This document shows, piece after piece, positions 12,633 to 31,900 of a stretch of 64,000 bases of DNA (position 1 is the first letter of the stretch; each line of letters opens with the position of its first letter). The translations under genes were made by a program, and so were the position numbers. The stretch spans positions 1,557,501 to 1,621,500 of the forward strand of contig CP114498.1 in NCBI GenBank assembly GCA_027186245.1. Direction: 5' to 3'. The notes under the pieces are model-generated. The model ran no database searches and had not been told where the DNA came from. It was given only the letters and a program-made list of their open reading frames with translations. The stretch comes from Coriaria nepalensis (lineage: Eukaryota; Streptophyta; Magnoliopsida; Cucurbitales; Coriariaceae).

Positions 12633-15600
12633 TTACATCTTGAAATGGCTTTTAGTTTTCTGAGCCTTCTTCTTGAAAGTTATAGGATGTACCAAACGCT
12701 TGAAGGGAAATAACATAGTCCGGTGAGGGGTCCTTCGTTTTGTTCTCAAATTCCCTGTAAATCATTTCAAAATAGTAAGACGCCACAGCTGAATGGATAG
12801 CCAACAGCAAAATTCTTAATACTTCTGACACATTTATATCACATTCATATTCATAAAAGTGGTACCTGATATAGAGGGAACCAAGGTTGGATGGTTGATC
12901 AGCGGATCAACTTCTTCATGGTTTTGCTCTTTCATTATTACCTCTGGGGATTCAACATTTAGGACCGCAAAACCATCTTTCACTTCAATCAAGTCTTTTA
13001 GCTGATTCGTGGGTATAACTACTTCCTCTCTAGATTTCTTCAATTGTTCCGCAAGAAGAGTTTCATCCATGGACCCATCTTCTAATGCTGAAGACATATA
13101 TTCTCGATTTTCCAAAACTACATCAGTTATTACTTCGCGAGTTTCTAAAACCACACCAGTTGTAATTTCGTCCATTGCAACATTTTCTGCACTCAGATCT
13201 ATGTCAAAGCTTCTCAAATCCTTGCATTCTATATTCTCAATACAGACAAAGTCAGTATTCTCAGGCAGAGTGGGCTTTGTTAATTTACCATCATCATCGT
13301 CATCACAAGCAGCATCTAAGCCAATATCCATATTCGAAATGCGAGGACTTTCATTATCATTTGTTGATGGGATATTTAATTCCCTGCAAGATCTACAGTT
13401 CTCTAATTTCCAATCATCCATATCTGTCCCAATCAACATAGAGTCTACATCTAACTCATTTGTTTTTTCCTCCATAGGACTCCTAGAGACTAACTTATCT
13501 TCACTAGCTTTCACTTCATTTGTTTTTTGCTCCACAGAAGTATCAGGGATTATTAATCTATCTTCACTAGCTTTCACTTCAATAGGATCAGTAGAAACAC
13601 TGGCAGAATCAAACGATGAAGTTAACATTGGAGAATTTTCTCTATCAGCACTACTATGTTTAGATGGGTCATTGCATATTGAACTTCGAACTGGTTCAGG
13701 CTGACGATCCAGAGGTTCGGGCTCAATAATGGCAGTCAAAGACAAGCTTTTATGACTGTTTACTGATTGGGTTAATGCTCCTGGTCCAAATATCAAATCA
13801 TTAACTTGGAAACCCGGGGCAGATATGCTGTCAATAGCTGAAGCAAAATCAATGGCTTTCATGGGTTTGGATACTTTGCTAGAGGTGATAAAAGACTTCG
13901 CCATATCATCCAAAAGCAAGTCACCTTCACCGCTCGATATAGGATCCCATTTATTGAGCTTGTCCCCCGACCACGGGTCCTTCATATCAAATTTTTCACT
14001 TGATGCTATCACTTCAACTTTAACTGCCTCCTTGTAAAACTGTTTTTTCCTCAAAGCATTTGCTATAAGAGTGCTGAAAGACATATGAAGGTAAATATTC
14101 AAAATAATAAACATCAATATGTTGCTTAAGTGCATTCATGAGTATGAGGTAGTTGAAAGTAATCATACCTACAGTTTTTGGAAATAGATGCTTTTGCTCG
14201 TTCTGTGGACAGCCCAAGCAGTGATGATAAATTTGAAACATCATATGGCCCTCTCAATTCATTTACAGAGGGGGCTGCACTTGAGAAAATAAGATTCTTT
14301 CCCCGTGTCCAGTCTACAAGTAACTGAGAGAGAGAGAGCGAGAGAGAGGTGGATATAAAAAAGTTTAGTTAAGATCTAAAGCTCAGTGCAAACCTAATTT
14401 GTGGTGTACTTGAAGTATTGCTTATTCGAGTAAGACCAATCAAAGATATTGAATATAGTGAACAATAAAATAAGTATGCATATTCTCAATTCAAAATATT
14501 AGATTGTGCACAACCTATTGCTTATTAGATTGAAATTCATTAATGACTGTACACATGCATCTGTCCGTCACTTTGCTCTTTCTTTCCATATGTTCTTGAG
14601 AGTCAAGTATCACTATTGAAGAGAGAACTGATCAACAATGACTCTGAAAGTGTGAAGCAACAACTACTAAGCTATCACATGCAAAACCAACCTGTTAAGC
14701 TGTGCTTTAATACGTTCTTACCATCTTACTCCCATGTACTTTAATTCCTATGATGTGAGTTTCATATAATTCCATACATGAGAAGTAAGAACTAGATGCA
14801 CAATGTTACACAAAGAACCATGCACAATTACAAATTTATGCTGACTTAGAAATATAATGAACTGAAAATTAGCTCAATTCATTCTTAGTTAATGTATGAG
14901 TAGACACTCCCACCTTAGCATTGGATATCATCTGCCTCCTTGCTTGAAGATCGGCAATAATATTAGAATATGTCATTTCGAAATAAACTCCACGCTGCAT
15001 ATCAAAAAGCCTGAAATTAAACCTCCTTCTACCAGATAACGATTCACTTTTAAAATCGATAATCAAAAGAAAAGTCTGAAGAGACAGAAATCCAGAAAGC
15101 AGAATTAGACCGAAAGGGAAATATAATGGTGTGAATGAAAAACCTCAATGGCAGCTCTAACCATGGGCTGCTTCAACCTGAAAGGTAGCTTCTCCGAGAA
15201 ATCAATGGCAATTATATCTACCTATTTGATTAAGAGCAAACTCAGTAAAACAAGTAATTCTCAGCAACCAAAACAGAACCACAAAATCTTATAAGAAAGT
15301 GCGTACTTCTAGTTTTTCACAGGCCTGGTCAAAAGAGTTCTGGTTGAGAGGCCTGACAGCGACCAAATCGTAAGTCTTCAAAATAGGGTTACCAGAATTA
15401 AGCGCCTGAGCCTGGGAGGGGCTTTCGACGCAAACAGTGAGGCGCGTGTACTGACGAAAAGGAGAGGAGCGTGGTACGCCGAGCAAGTCGCGGTGGAATT
15501 CAACGGAGGAGGATAAACTGGGAGCGAGCTTGAGGAGAGAGGAGAGAGTGAGAGGAGAGATAGAGCAACGATCTTTCTCCGACATGACGCCCTTGATCGT

Positions 15601-15723
15601 ACGGTTGTAAGCGATTCCTGAATATCCAAGCTCCATGGCCTTCACTACCAGCCTGATACGAACGTTCTTGTTCGAGGGTGAAGGGTCGGCATATGGAATG
15701 TTCAGGTCGAAGAAGCCGTGCAT
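12633..15723 (-). CDS. RPP30: Ribonuclease P/MRP protein subunit p30 (RPP30)
   Basis: Six exons join in phase on the minus strand: 15307-15723, 15144-15221, 14914-14994, 14169-14323, 12866-14073 and 12633-12754, giving about 686 residues. The first 270 residues are the RNase P p30 domain, a TIM-barrel-like fold. It opens with GFFDLNIPY and includes MELGYSGIAYNRTIKGV, YDLVAVRPLNQ, SNIIADLQARRQMISNA and a final ALRKKQFYKEAV. RPP30 is a protein partner of the RNA in nuclear RNase P and RNase MRP, which mature the 5' ends of tRNA and pre-rRNA. Exon 5 adds an acidic, Ser-rich tail of about 370 residues with a repeated VKASED segment. The last exon gives a basic end (RTKRRTPHR... FKKKAQK) likely to bind RNA or direct nuclear import. 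From memory the Arabidopsis orthologue (At5g59980) also has a long tail. Confidence 0.93.
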
Positions 15724-21786
<6,063 letters not shown>

Positions 21787-21859
21787 TGTAGCTTTGAGCA
21801 AATTATAGCAATTCTCGAAGAAACCAAAGAATAATATAACAATTCCCTCCTCTACTCGC

Positions 21860-22261
21860 CTGAAATTTTCAACCAAAGATATATAAAAATAGAAATTCCA
21901 ACACAGGCTTATCAGTTATCATCATCGAAGTAAACAAATTCACGCGTTAAACAAGCTGACAATACGAAATCCTTAACTTTTTTGCAAACAAAAGTCGCGG
22001 AATAAAATCACCAAAAATCCTTTCCTTGCCCTAGTTAGAAGTAAATCAACCACTCGTATAAACTAAACTTTTAGGTCTCCTCCGCTCAGATCCAAAAACA
22101 AAACCCTTAATCACTCTCATTTTCCTCTAAACTTTCTCAGAAAACAAACAACGCCGGAAATGAAATCGAAGAAACTATAAAACGAAAGAAAAGAAACAAA
22201 AAAGAAAACAAAATCCATGATATCTGAGCAATAAAGCACATGGAGAAGTTATAGATTTTAC
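21860..22261 (-). other. Probable intron in the ECA 5' leader
   Basis: On the minus strand the donor CTG|GTAAAATC (exon ends at 22262) and the acceptor TTTCAG|GCGAG (exon resumes at 21859) bound about 402 bases upstream of the start codon. Upstream of the donor is a GC-richer leader exon at about 22262-22320. The extra in-frame ATG at 21876 falls inside this intron, which supports the start at 21786. This is inferred from splice signals only. Confidence 0.6.
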
Positions 22262-22319
22262 CAGATACGTAGAGCTCCTGCGGCGGAAGATCTTGTTCTT
22301 CCCCTCTGAGAGACACTAT

Positions 22320-23240
22320 GAAAAGCGACTGAGGGCTTAGAGAAATACGAATAGCAACAACAACAACGAAAAGGGAATCTTCACACCAAGGCTGGCTCCC
22401 TTGCCAGGAAGAAAGATTATTAATCTATTAAATATAATAAAGTTCCGGAGAGAGCGATTCAATTTCGTGATTTACTGCATCCAAGCTACTCATTTACATC
22501 GCCAAAACCAACAATATCGCGCCACGTCGTTTAAGTTTTCGATAGGGATACTCTATGACGTGGCATGAGAGAAGGGAAGTCGAGCGTGTACGGTTAAGTT
22601 ACTACGGCATCTGTATCTGTAGAGGAATATACTTAGAGTAAGAAAGTATTTTGTGGATTAAAATACTTTACTTAGGAACCTTCTTTGTTTCATCCTTTTT
22701 TATTTATTTATTATATTTTAAATTATATTCATTCACTCTAAGTTTATGGTTATTTTCAGATATAATAAATATTATTTTTATATTTTAAATAATATAAAAA
22801 TTATATTTAGTATATTATATAATTATTTTTTATTTATTTACTGCTATTATTTAATCTGTCGGGTTTAGATTAGCAGGACCGGTGCAATGCGGGGGCGAGG
22901 GTTTGACTTTTGTAAGGTTTGTTGTTATAGAAATTGACTTGTGGATGTATACCTCAAAGACTGGCTAATCAAATATTCAAGAGGCCAAGAAGGGCTTCTT
23001 CTTCTTAACTCATAATTCAAGTCAAGGAAGGACTAATGCAACTTGCAATTGTACTTCCACAGTGTAAAGGTGGTTTATAAAGTAGACCCTTGACAAAAGT
23101 AATGTCGACGAGTCGAATCTTAGAATTACAAACTGAGAAAGCAAATTAGACGCTTAGGAGTATAAGAGAACCAGCTTTAGTTTTAGTTCCAAACCTGAAA
23201 AGACGAAATTCAATAGGAAGAAGAGGGGGTAAAGAATAAT
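22320..23240. other. ECA promoter region and intergenic sequence
   Basis: The first few hundred bases should be the ATPase promoter. The rest (22680-22860) is strongly AT-rich, followed by mixed sequence leading into a copia element. No gene is supported. Confidence 0.5.
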
Positions 23241-25400
23241 TTATGAAATGTTATTTCTATAATAAATTAGGTTATTTGAAAAAAAAAAAACTGCTATAAT
23301 TTTAAGAAATAAAGAAATGAGAATATAGAATAGAAAAATATATTTTTAGGATATGCAATTTATTATTATGAAGTATTGAATATATCTAAATGCATAACTA
23401 TAAATAAATGAATTTTAGATTCAAATTACACTTTCTACATGAGTTCAAATAGAAAATGGTTCCATAGAAGTGGATGAGGAGGGTATAGTTTAGGAAACAT
23501 TACCTTAAAACTAAACAATGGTAACCTAATAGAATTGACTAGAGTTAGATATATTCCAAACCTCAAAATAAACATAATATCTTTATATACCTTAGATGAG
23601 TCGGCCTGCTCTTATCTTGTTTAAGAAGGAACCTTAACTGTATATAAGAATAAGAACCCTATTCTTAAAGGTCTAAAAAAGAGTGGTATGTATATCTTGT
23701 GTGGTTATCATTATGTTGGTTCTTCTAATATTGCTCTTGTATCTACCAAATCCTATAAGGTTGATACTACATCAGTGAGTGGTAAAATTGTGAACACAAA
23801 TACTGCTCTTGTGTCAGGAAAGGTTGATAAGAACAATCTATAGCATTTGAGATTTGGGCACATTAAGCAAAAAAGTATTTATGTTTTGTATGAACATTGC
23901 ATGCTTAGTAAATCTCCTCTCTTTTCCTCCTCCGTTTTATGTGAAACTTGTGTGGTAGGACAACAATATAGGAGTAGTTTTCATAAGGGTATTCATTTAT
24001 CAAAATATGTGCTTGAATATATCCATACTGATTTATGAGGGTCTGAGAGGGTAGAGTCATATGGTCACAATAAGTTTTTTCTCATATATTATAGATAATT
24101 TTAGTAGAAAAATTTGAGCTTTTCTAATAAAATCTAAGGATGTGACATTGTTTAAGATGCAAAAAAACCTAGTTGAAAACCAAGTAAATAAAATAATTAA
24201 AACCCTTAGGATAGATCATGGCCTAGAATTATGTAATCAATATTTTGATGAATTATGTGATGAACATGGTATCATAAGGCATAGAAATATAGTTAAGACA
24301 CTCCAATAAAATGATGTGGCTAAGAGAATGAATATAACTTTTTTTTTTTAAATAGTGAGGTGTTTGATGCTTACCTCTCACTTACCAAAGCCATTTTAGG
24401 GAAATACACTAGAAATTGCTACCTATTTGATCAATAGGAATCCCTCCACAGTCTTTAATTTTAAATGTCCCGAGGAAGCCTGGAACAATAGAAAACCTAA
24501 TTTAGGTCACTCAAGGGTGTTTGGTTGTACTGCATACATGTATATTCGTGATGGAAAACTAGATCCGAGATCAAATATATATGTGTTCTTAGGATATCGG
24601 TCTAGAATAAAGGGATACATGCTATGAAATAGACAATTTATTGGAATTAAAATTTTTGTTAGTAGAGATGTAATTTTCAATGCAAGACTAACACTTCTGA
24701 TGCAGGTACACCAGTCACATATGATATTCTCGATAGTTCAATTAAGGTGGAGGCAACCACTGTAGATCCAATTAGATATCAGTTGGATAACCACCATCTC
24801 AATGATCAGGATTCAAATGATGAGGTGCCACTCACACCTAATGGACTTGACCCTGATACATATACTATAGAGATTATGGAAGAATCTTCACATGATCCGT
24901 TGACTTAATATAAACTCACTAAAGATAGGAAAAAAGACATGTAAAGCCCAATCCCATATATTCATATGCTAATATCATCTTTACTGCTATTATGGTAGGT
25001 CATGAAATCTAGTATGCAACACTTGTAGACTATGAGGTAGTTGTTAGGTCAAAGGACTCAGACAAATGGGAAGCATTAATGAAAGAAGAGATGGACTCTT
25101 TGAAGGCAAACAATACTTGGAAGTTGGTTCCAAAGCCAGACAACAAAGGTTAATAGACTGTAAATAGATCTTCAAGGTAAAGGAAGGTATTACTTCTCAT
25201 CCTACTAGATTTAAGGCACACTTAGTAATTAAGTGTTTTACTCGAAGGGAATGGGTGTATTTCAATGAAATTTTATCTCATGTTGTAATGTTTAAACCAT
25301 TAGAGTAATATTAGCTATATTTACTTTCTATGACTTATAAATTGAACAAATTGATATTAAAACTGCATTCCTTCATAGGGAGTTAGAAGAGACCATTTCA

Positions 25401-26030
25401 ATGCATCAACTTGTAAGAATTATTGATAAGAATAAATCTAATCATGTTTGTTTACTTCAAAAGTCTCTGTATGGTCTAAAACAATCTCTTAGGCAATGGT
25501 ATAAATGCTTTGATACCTTTGTAGTGAATATTGGTTTTAGGAGAAGTAAATATGACACCTACTTTTATTTTTCTGAAAATAAATTGGATGCTATGTAGTT
25601 ACTGCTATATACTACTGATATGCTTATGATTAGTAAGTCAAAAGAGATAATTCAAGAATTGAAAATGAAGTTAAATTTTGAATTTGAAATGAAAGACTTA
25701 GAAGGAGCTAGAAAAGTCTTAGGAATGGAAATTCTAAGAAATACGAAAGCTATTTCACTAAAAGTGCATCAAAACTCTTATTTTTTTAAAGTAGCTAGTA
25801 AGTTTGGTGTTAATAATTGCAAACCTATTAATCTTCCTTTAGCTGGCCATTTCATTTTTAGAAAAGAACAAATGCCCAAAACTGAAACAGAGATAAGTAA
25901 AATTGATCAAATTCCTTATGCAAATGCTATAAGTTCTATGATGTTTAGTATGATAAGCACTGGGCCTAATCTTACTTTTTTCATTTCTTTATTAAGTAGA
26001 TACATGTCAGAACCTGGAATTAATCATTAG
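25401..26030 (+). pseudogene. Copia reverse transcriptase remnant
   Basis: Two open pieces (25401-25598 and 25620-26030), separated by a stop, carry the copia RT signatures. KSLYGLKQSLRQWY corresponds to the usual LYGLKQAPRAWY motif. The active-site box reads LLYTTDMLMISKSK where functional copies have a YVDDM-type box, so the first of the two catalytic aspartates is gone. The frame then continues to the thumb region. It cannot encode a working polymerase. Confidence 0.85.
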
Positions 26031-26672
26031 AATGCTCTTAAATGGCTTTTTAGATATATCATATGTTTTTGTTGGTTTGCATTTTAATAAATGAACTGAT
26101 AAACTTGATCAAGCTGCCTTTGTAGATTCTAATTTTGCAGGAGATAGAGATTTAAGAAAGTCTATTACTTCTTACTAGTTTTTACTTATGGTAACTATGT
26201 CAGCTAAAAGACTCAACTGTAACCTTTGATTGCTTTGTCTACTATGAAGGCTGAGTATGTGGTTATGAAGGATGCCATAAAGGAAGGTGTTTGGCTCATG
26301 GCTTACTTATAGAAGCTAATTTTATGTAATGAAAGAATTGCATTGTCTATTCTGATAGCCAAAGTGCATTTCATCTATGTAAAAACCCGGTTCATCATAA
26401 GAAAACCAAACATATCAATGTCAAATATCACTTTATGAGGGATCAAATTTCTTCAAGTATAATTCATATGTCTAAGGTACCTACTGAAGAAAATCTTGCT
26501 GACATGGGGACCAAGGTTGTTAATGTATTAAAGTTTAAGCACTACTTAAATTTGCTACACTTAGAGTAACAACCTAAAAACTGACCAATGAAGGTAAGTC
26601 TAGTGTTTTGCTTCACTTAGGGATTGAAGGAAGGGTGTCTGGATGCAAGTGATTGAGCTTCAAGGTGAAGAT

Positions 26673-27190
26673 TGTTGGGGCTGGTCTTCCCTTTTGGGTG
26701 AGCCTAATCTATTGGCCCATATATCTTTTATATATGTTGAGCCGGTTCTTTAGTGCTAAAGCCCAAGAGAGATAGAATCGGCCCACATCTTCTCTTAAGC
26801 CTAAATGCCCATCTAACTTTGTGAGGGTGAAGATGATTGTTCCTTTCGTTTATATTGACTATTGGAAAACTAGGGCTTGAGGTGAAGTTGTGATTCTCTT
26901 CATGTTTTTAGGGTTTTTAGTGCGGTCTTGATTAGTGGTTTCTTATACGTTCATCTTGTATGATTTCGCTGTATTTTTTGTGATCAATAGATGTTAAATC
27001 TCTATTAGAATCTAGGTTGATGATTATGTGTGAAGTCTATATGATCTTGCTATGTATTGTGCAATTGTTCTTAGTCTGTACAAATAGTTTAATCTCTAGT
27101 GAAGCGAGCATATCCAGCTTGTTGGAGCTTACCATGGATGTACCATTAGTGGGAACCATAGGGAAAATCTTTTGTGTTGATCTCTCTTTC
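26673..27190 (+). repeat. Putative copia 3' LTR
   Basis: It begins TGTTGGGGCTGG directly after an ATT and a purine-rich stretch, a typical polypurine tract to LTR junction, and follows the RNase H remnant. The end is not defined; I set it near 27190, where sequence character changes. There is no second copy in the window to align it with. Confidence 0.5.
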
Positions 27191-28986
27191 CTTTTCTTTC
27201 ATTTTCTAGTTTATGATTAGCTTAAATGTAACTTTGATCGAAATTTGAAAGGATAACATATTTAAAAAAGACGAAGGTTGAATGTGTTTAAATCGGTATT
27301 AAAATACGATAGTGGTATTTCACTATAATCTTTAATTTGTCTCTAAATGTTTTCTTGTATGATCTGATACATCTAATGCTATTGCTGGATGAAAAATTAT
27401 ATGATCTAAAATTCCAGGGTTGATTGCTTTTACTTTTTATAAATCTTGTGAACCATGAAATGATTAGGGATCCGAACACTTAGAAACACAATTATGGTGT
27501 TTTACTTTTCCATGTCTTTTGTTAAATCTACTTGCATATTGGAAAACTTAATTCAGATTATTGTTGTGAAAATACTGATTTTAAGTGATCTTAAGTGGGA
27601 GACGTTAATGGAGAGAGATAAGAGAGAAGATAAAGGTGTTAATGAAGAGAGAGATAATGGAAAGAAAGAAGAGAGAAGATGGAGACGTTGAGAGAAGTTG
27701 TGGGTAGAAGGCGTTGAAAAAATGCTTTATCTTCTGGCCCACGTTTCGAAAACTATGTGGTCCACTCCATAGGCTCGCTCCATACATCAAAAGGCCGAGA
27801 GGGCTACCTACTATAAAGCAAGCCCAGAAGTTACGTCGTCGTCGAATATAAACCTTACAACTTCTATGATAGATACATTATATTATATATACATACAATA
27901 TCTTATTGAAGATTAAAAAATAAATAATATAATATAATATCTCTATCATTTTCATTTTTTCAGACATCGTCCTGACTCCCCTTTTAGGGCAAACGCGAAC
28001 TCGCTCCTCTGACTCGGAACCAATTTCTGAATCGCTGATCTGCGTCGAGGTACTCTATCTCCTTTCTCTCGGTCGCTCACTCATCCAGAACGAATTGATC
28101 TCGATCATTTCTCAACTTCGATCTTCAATCGCATTGATTTCACCTCTTCTTCTGTATTTATCCTCGTTTTCCTTCCCTTTTTTTGGTATGCAAATCTTCG
28201 TTTATTACTCGTGTTTCTGTTTTCCAAAGATATCTTTTTTATTTTTATTTTTAAATTTCGTAATTTATTTATTTTTACTGAAATTTGTCAGTGTAGAATA
28301 GAGTAGTAGCCACTGGGAATTTCAGGCTGCGTTTGTTTCACTGCCTAGTTTGGTAGTAAAGGAGATATATGAAATGAAGAGTCTTGGTACTTAGCTGGTG
28401 GATTTAGCTGGAGATATATGGAAGTTCCTTTTTCCTTTTAGAATTTTTTTGATTTACTAATTTCCAAAAAAAAAAAAAAATTGGGGATAATTATGTTTAG
28501 TTCTTTTCCAACGGTCCAAATAGATTATTGGATGCACCCAGAAGTGTGTCTAACCTGAGATGTGGATCAGTATCCCCTCCCTTCTCTCTCCCTTTCTCTT
28601 GGCCATACAAGAACGGCTTTATAAAATCGCTATAGTTATACATGTGTATGTGTACTTGTTTTAAAAAAATGGTCCTTTACTGTTTCCGATCAACCTTATG
28701 GGTTTTTAGATTGAGACTCAAGGAGGGATGCACAATTTTATGTTTCATTAATTATATTTTAGAGTAGATATTGTTGTTAAGACTGTATTCTGTTCATTCT
28801 TGACTTGCCCTTAACTTTTTGCTATTTTTTAGAGTTATCTCTCACTATTTTGGTCTTTTCAGGTTGTATTTTGATATCTAAAGAGAACCTTTTCAAATCA
28901 TTCGGCAATATTTTGACACGCAGAACAAGGAAGGGCTCTTTCTCTGCAAGGAATGATATTTTGCACAAATTATTGATGCTCATCCA
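27191..28986. other. NOT2/VIP2 upstream region and 5' leader
   Basis: From about 27960 the sequence looks like a transcribed leader. A likely first leader exon ends at 28049 (GTCGAG|GTACTC) and a second runs from 28863 (TTTTCAG|GTTG) into the start codon at 28987. The intron between them is T-rich. The part before 27960 (27191-27950) shows no gene, and short frames there match nothing. Confidence 0.5.
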
Positions 28987-31900
28987 ATGTCGGGTCTACT
29001 AAATGTATTGTTTTTTTTTTCTATCCATTTCTTCCAAATTTCTGAAATATGCATTTACTCGATGTCTTCACTGAGTTTCAACGAATATGCTTGGTTTTTG
29101 GACACAATTTTATTTGTTGAACGTTTATTTAAGAAACATCACTCATATTTATCGATCTCCTACTTTGGTATTGGCGTTGTTTTGCTTTGTGAATGATTCA
29201 ACTACATGCTATTGCTCTCCATCATCAAATTGTCAGTATACATGTTTTGGTTATATGTGCAAATGTTTTATTGTTTTCTTCCCTTCTTATCTTCTTTTTC
29301 ATCTTCATCATCTTCTTATTATGATTCTTTTTCTTGTTGGTGCATATATTATATTCAAGTTCGCATCTGTATACCTGAAAATATATTATATGTTTTTATA
29401 AGGCAGAGTCATTTTCATCTGTTTGCAGTCTTCTATTAACGGATCAACATCAAACCTTCAAGATAGCAGTGGGAGATCTTTTGCTACATCATTTTCTGGT
29501 CAGTCTGGTCAAGGCTCCCCAGTATACCATCACACAGGTGGGGGTAGATGGCAGTAAACTTAGTACAGTTGTGCTGACATACTTCTTACAATTTAATCAA
29601 CCCCAATATTTCTATTTTCAGGTACTATGCAGGGGCTTCAGAGCATTCATGGGAGTTACAATGTTCCCAATATGCCAGGTACGCTAACATCAAGAAACCC
29701 GACAATAAATAACATACCATCTGGCGGGATTCAGCAACCTACCGGAAGTCTCTCTAGTGGACGATTTGCGTCAAATCACCTTCCTGTTGCTCTCTCTCAG
29801 GTACTTGCTACATTCTTGTTTTTGTGTGTGTGTGTGTGTGTGTGCATATTATACCAGTTTTCGCTCTTGCTTGTTCTTAATTTTGTAGTTTGTATATTAA
29901 ATCCACTGCACTATCCCTGTTTCTGCTGCAGTTGTCTCATGGGGGCTCCCATGGGCATTCAGGAGTCACAAATAGAGGAGGTATAAATGTTGTCGGAAAC
30001 CCTGGATATAATAGTAACACAAATGGAATTGGTGGTGCCATACCTGGAATTCTCTCTACTTCTGCTGCAATTGGTAATCGGAATGCCGTTCCAGGATTGG
30101 GCATATCCCCAATGTTGGGAAATGCAAGTCCTCGAATAACAAGCTCTATGGGAAACATGGTTGGTGGAGGCAACATAGGGAGGAGTATAAGTTCTGGTGG
30201 AGGACTATCAGTACCTGGTCTTACGTCTCGTCTAAATCTCAGTTCAAATAGTGGATCCGGATCCTTGGGTGTGCAAGGACAAAATCGTTTGATGAGTGGT
30301 GTGATTCCACAAGGTATTCTAAGTGACCTCATCTGGGTTTATCTATTGCCTTGGAGTTTCTGCCATAATTTTCTGTGTATAAAATTCTGTTTCAAAATTA
30401 CCAAACTTCATTAACTTTGACATTTTTGTTCCGATATGTATGATGGTTGCACTTTGATGGAGAATTGTCAGTTAATATTTACATATAACCACCGTGGCAT
30501 CATAGTTGTGTTAGGATCTTTAAGTAGTTTTATGTTTTAATTTCCTAATTTAGTTAAAGAGTTCTTTTGTAGATAATATTCTGTTCAATTAGGAATCTTA
30601 ATTCGTTAGTTCCTGCTTTAAAGAGAACTCCTAATGGTCAGTTTCTTATTTTAATTAGGATTCCTTTTTATTTTGACTCTCACATTGTTAGGTCTGTTTA
30701 TGGGTTGGTTTTTCAATTTATTAGGTTTTCTTTCTTTTTTATGTTTCTAATGAATTCTCGGGCCGATGGAAATATTGAAGAATGAAGAAATTTTAGTTTT
30801 GGTATCTCTCAATCTTTGAAAAGGGTTTGAAAGTGGGATGGCTTTGTGAACTGTGTGGCTTTCTCCTTCTAGGTGCGATTCTTAGAACTTATTACTGTGG
30901 GTAGTAGTTAACTGGACTGTTTTTCTATTCATAGACAGATTCAAAATCCCTTCACATCCTGCATCGGTCTTGCTTTCTGACAATGTTGTCTTCGTCCGTG
31001 TTGTCTTTAACTAAGCAATGAGTTCTGTCTGACATTTTCTTAAGTTTTCTTGATATGGTAAAATGCATCTTCATACATTGATGATACATATATTTGCTTG
31101 TCTTTTGCTTGTGGAAAACCCGGACTATTGTAAAATTGATTTCCTTATAATTCCTAAGAGCTGCTTATAAGTTATATTTATAATGGTGACTAAAATTGAG
31201 CCAGTCAATTTGCGACGGACACTTTTCTTAAATAAGTTAAAGAATAAAAATGTTGAGATAGAGGTTATAATGTATTCTTCGATGATTTTATGAAAGTATG
31301 CACTTTCTTGGTTGAGTTGTCGGTGATTTTATTTATCTTTATTTTTTTGAGTTATCGGTGATTTTATTTTTACTGCAGGATCACCACAAGTCCTATCTCT
31401 CTTAAGCAATTCTTATCCTTCTGGTGGAGGTCCACTTTCTCAAAGCCATGTGCAAGCTGTGAATAATTTTAGCTCAATGGGGATGTTGAATGATATGAAT
31501 TCTGGGGATGGTTCCCCTTTTGACATAAATGATTTCCCTCAACTGACTAGTCGTCCAAGTTCTGCCAATGGGCCTCAAGGGCAAATTGGTATGGCGATAG
31601 CATTTTGTGAGCTTGTATTTTTAGTCGCTATTTGCAACTATGAGTGGAATCTAACTGAATGAAAATTTTAGGTTCATTACGAAAGCAAGGACTTAGTCCA
31701 ATTGTTCAACAAAATCAAGAGTTTAGCATACAAAATGAGGATTTCCCTGCTTTGCCTGGGTTTAAAGGTGCAGATATACTCTCTTGACCTAGTTTAGATC
31801 ATTTATTTACTACATGCCTTGCGAGACCCTTTTATTGTTGTTTTCGGTGTCTTATTTGGACTATGCCACGAGCTGTGTTTTCATTTTCACTTTTTACTCA

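Larger units (their letters stand above)
23240..27190 (+). mobile_element. Decayed Ty1/copia retrotransposon
   Basis: The domain order is that of copia on the plus strand: a gag zinc knuckle (about 23243, with degraded Cys/His spacing), GAG-pre-integrase (23590-24040), integrase core (about 24200-24340, an RTDNGLE-like sequence now reading R-I-D-H-G-L-E), reverse transcriptase (25040-26030) and RNase H (26090-26570). Integrase before reverse transcriptase separates copia from gypsy. Many stops and frameshifts are present. A putative 3' LTR begins TGTTGGGG at 26673. I found no 5' LTR or primer-binding site, so the left end looks lost. The right end is only estimated. Confidence 0.88.

Noticed and set aside
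13009..13704. 231-residue open frame on the plus strand
   Set aside because: It lies exactly opposite RPP30 exon 5; its Ser-rich composition is the mirror of the Asp/Glu/Ser-rich tail, and no family matches.
29937..30332. 131-residue minus-strand frame in NOT2 exon 4
   Set aside because: Its Pro/Arg-rich composition comes from reading the Gly-rich NOT2 exon backwards.
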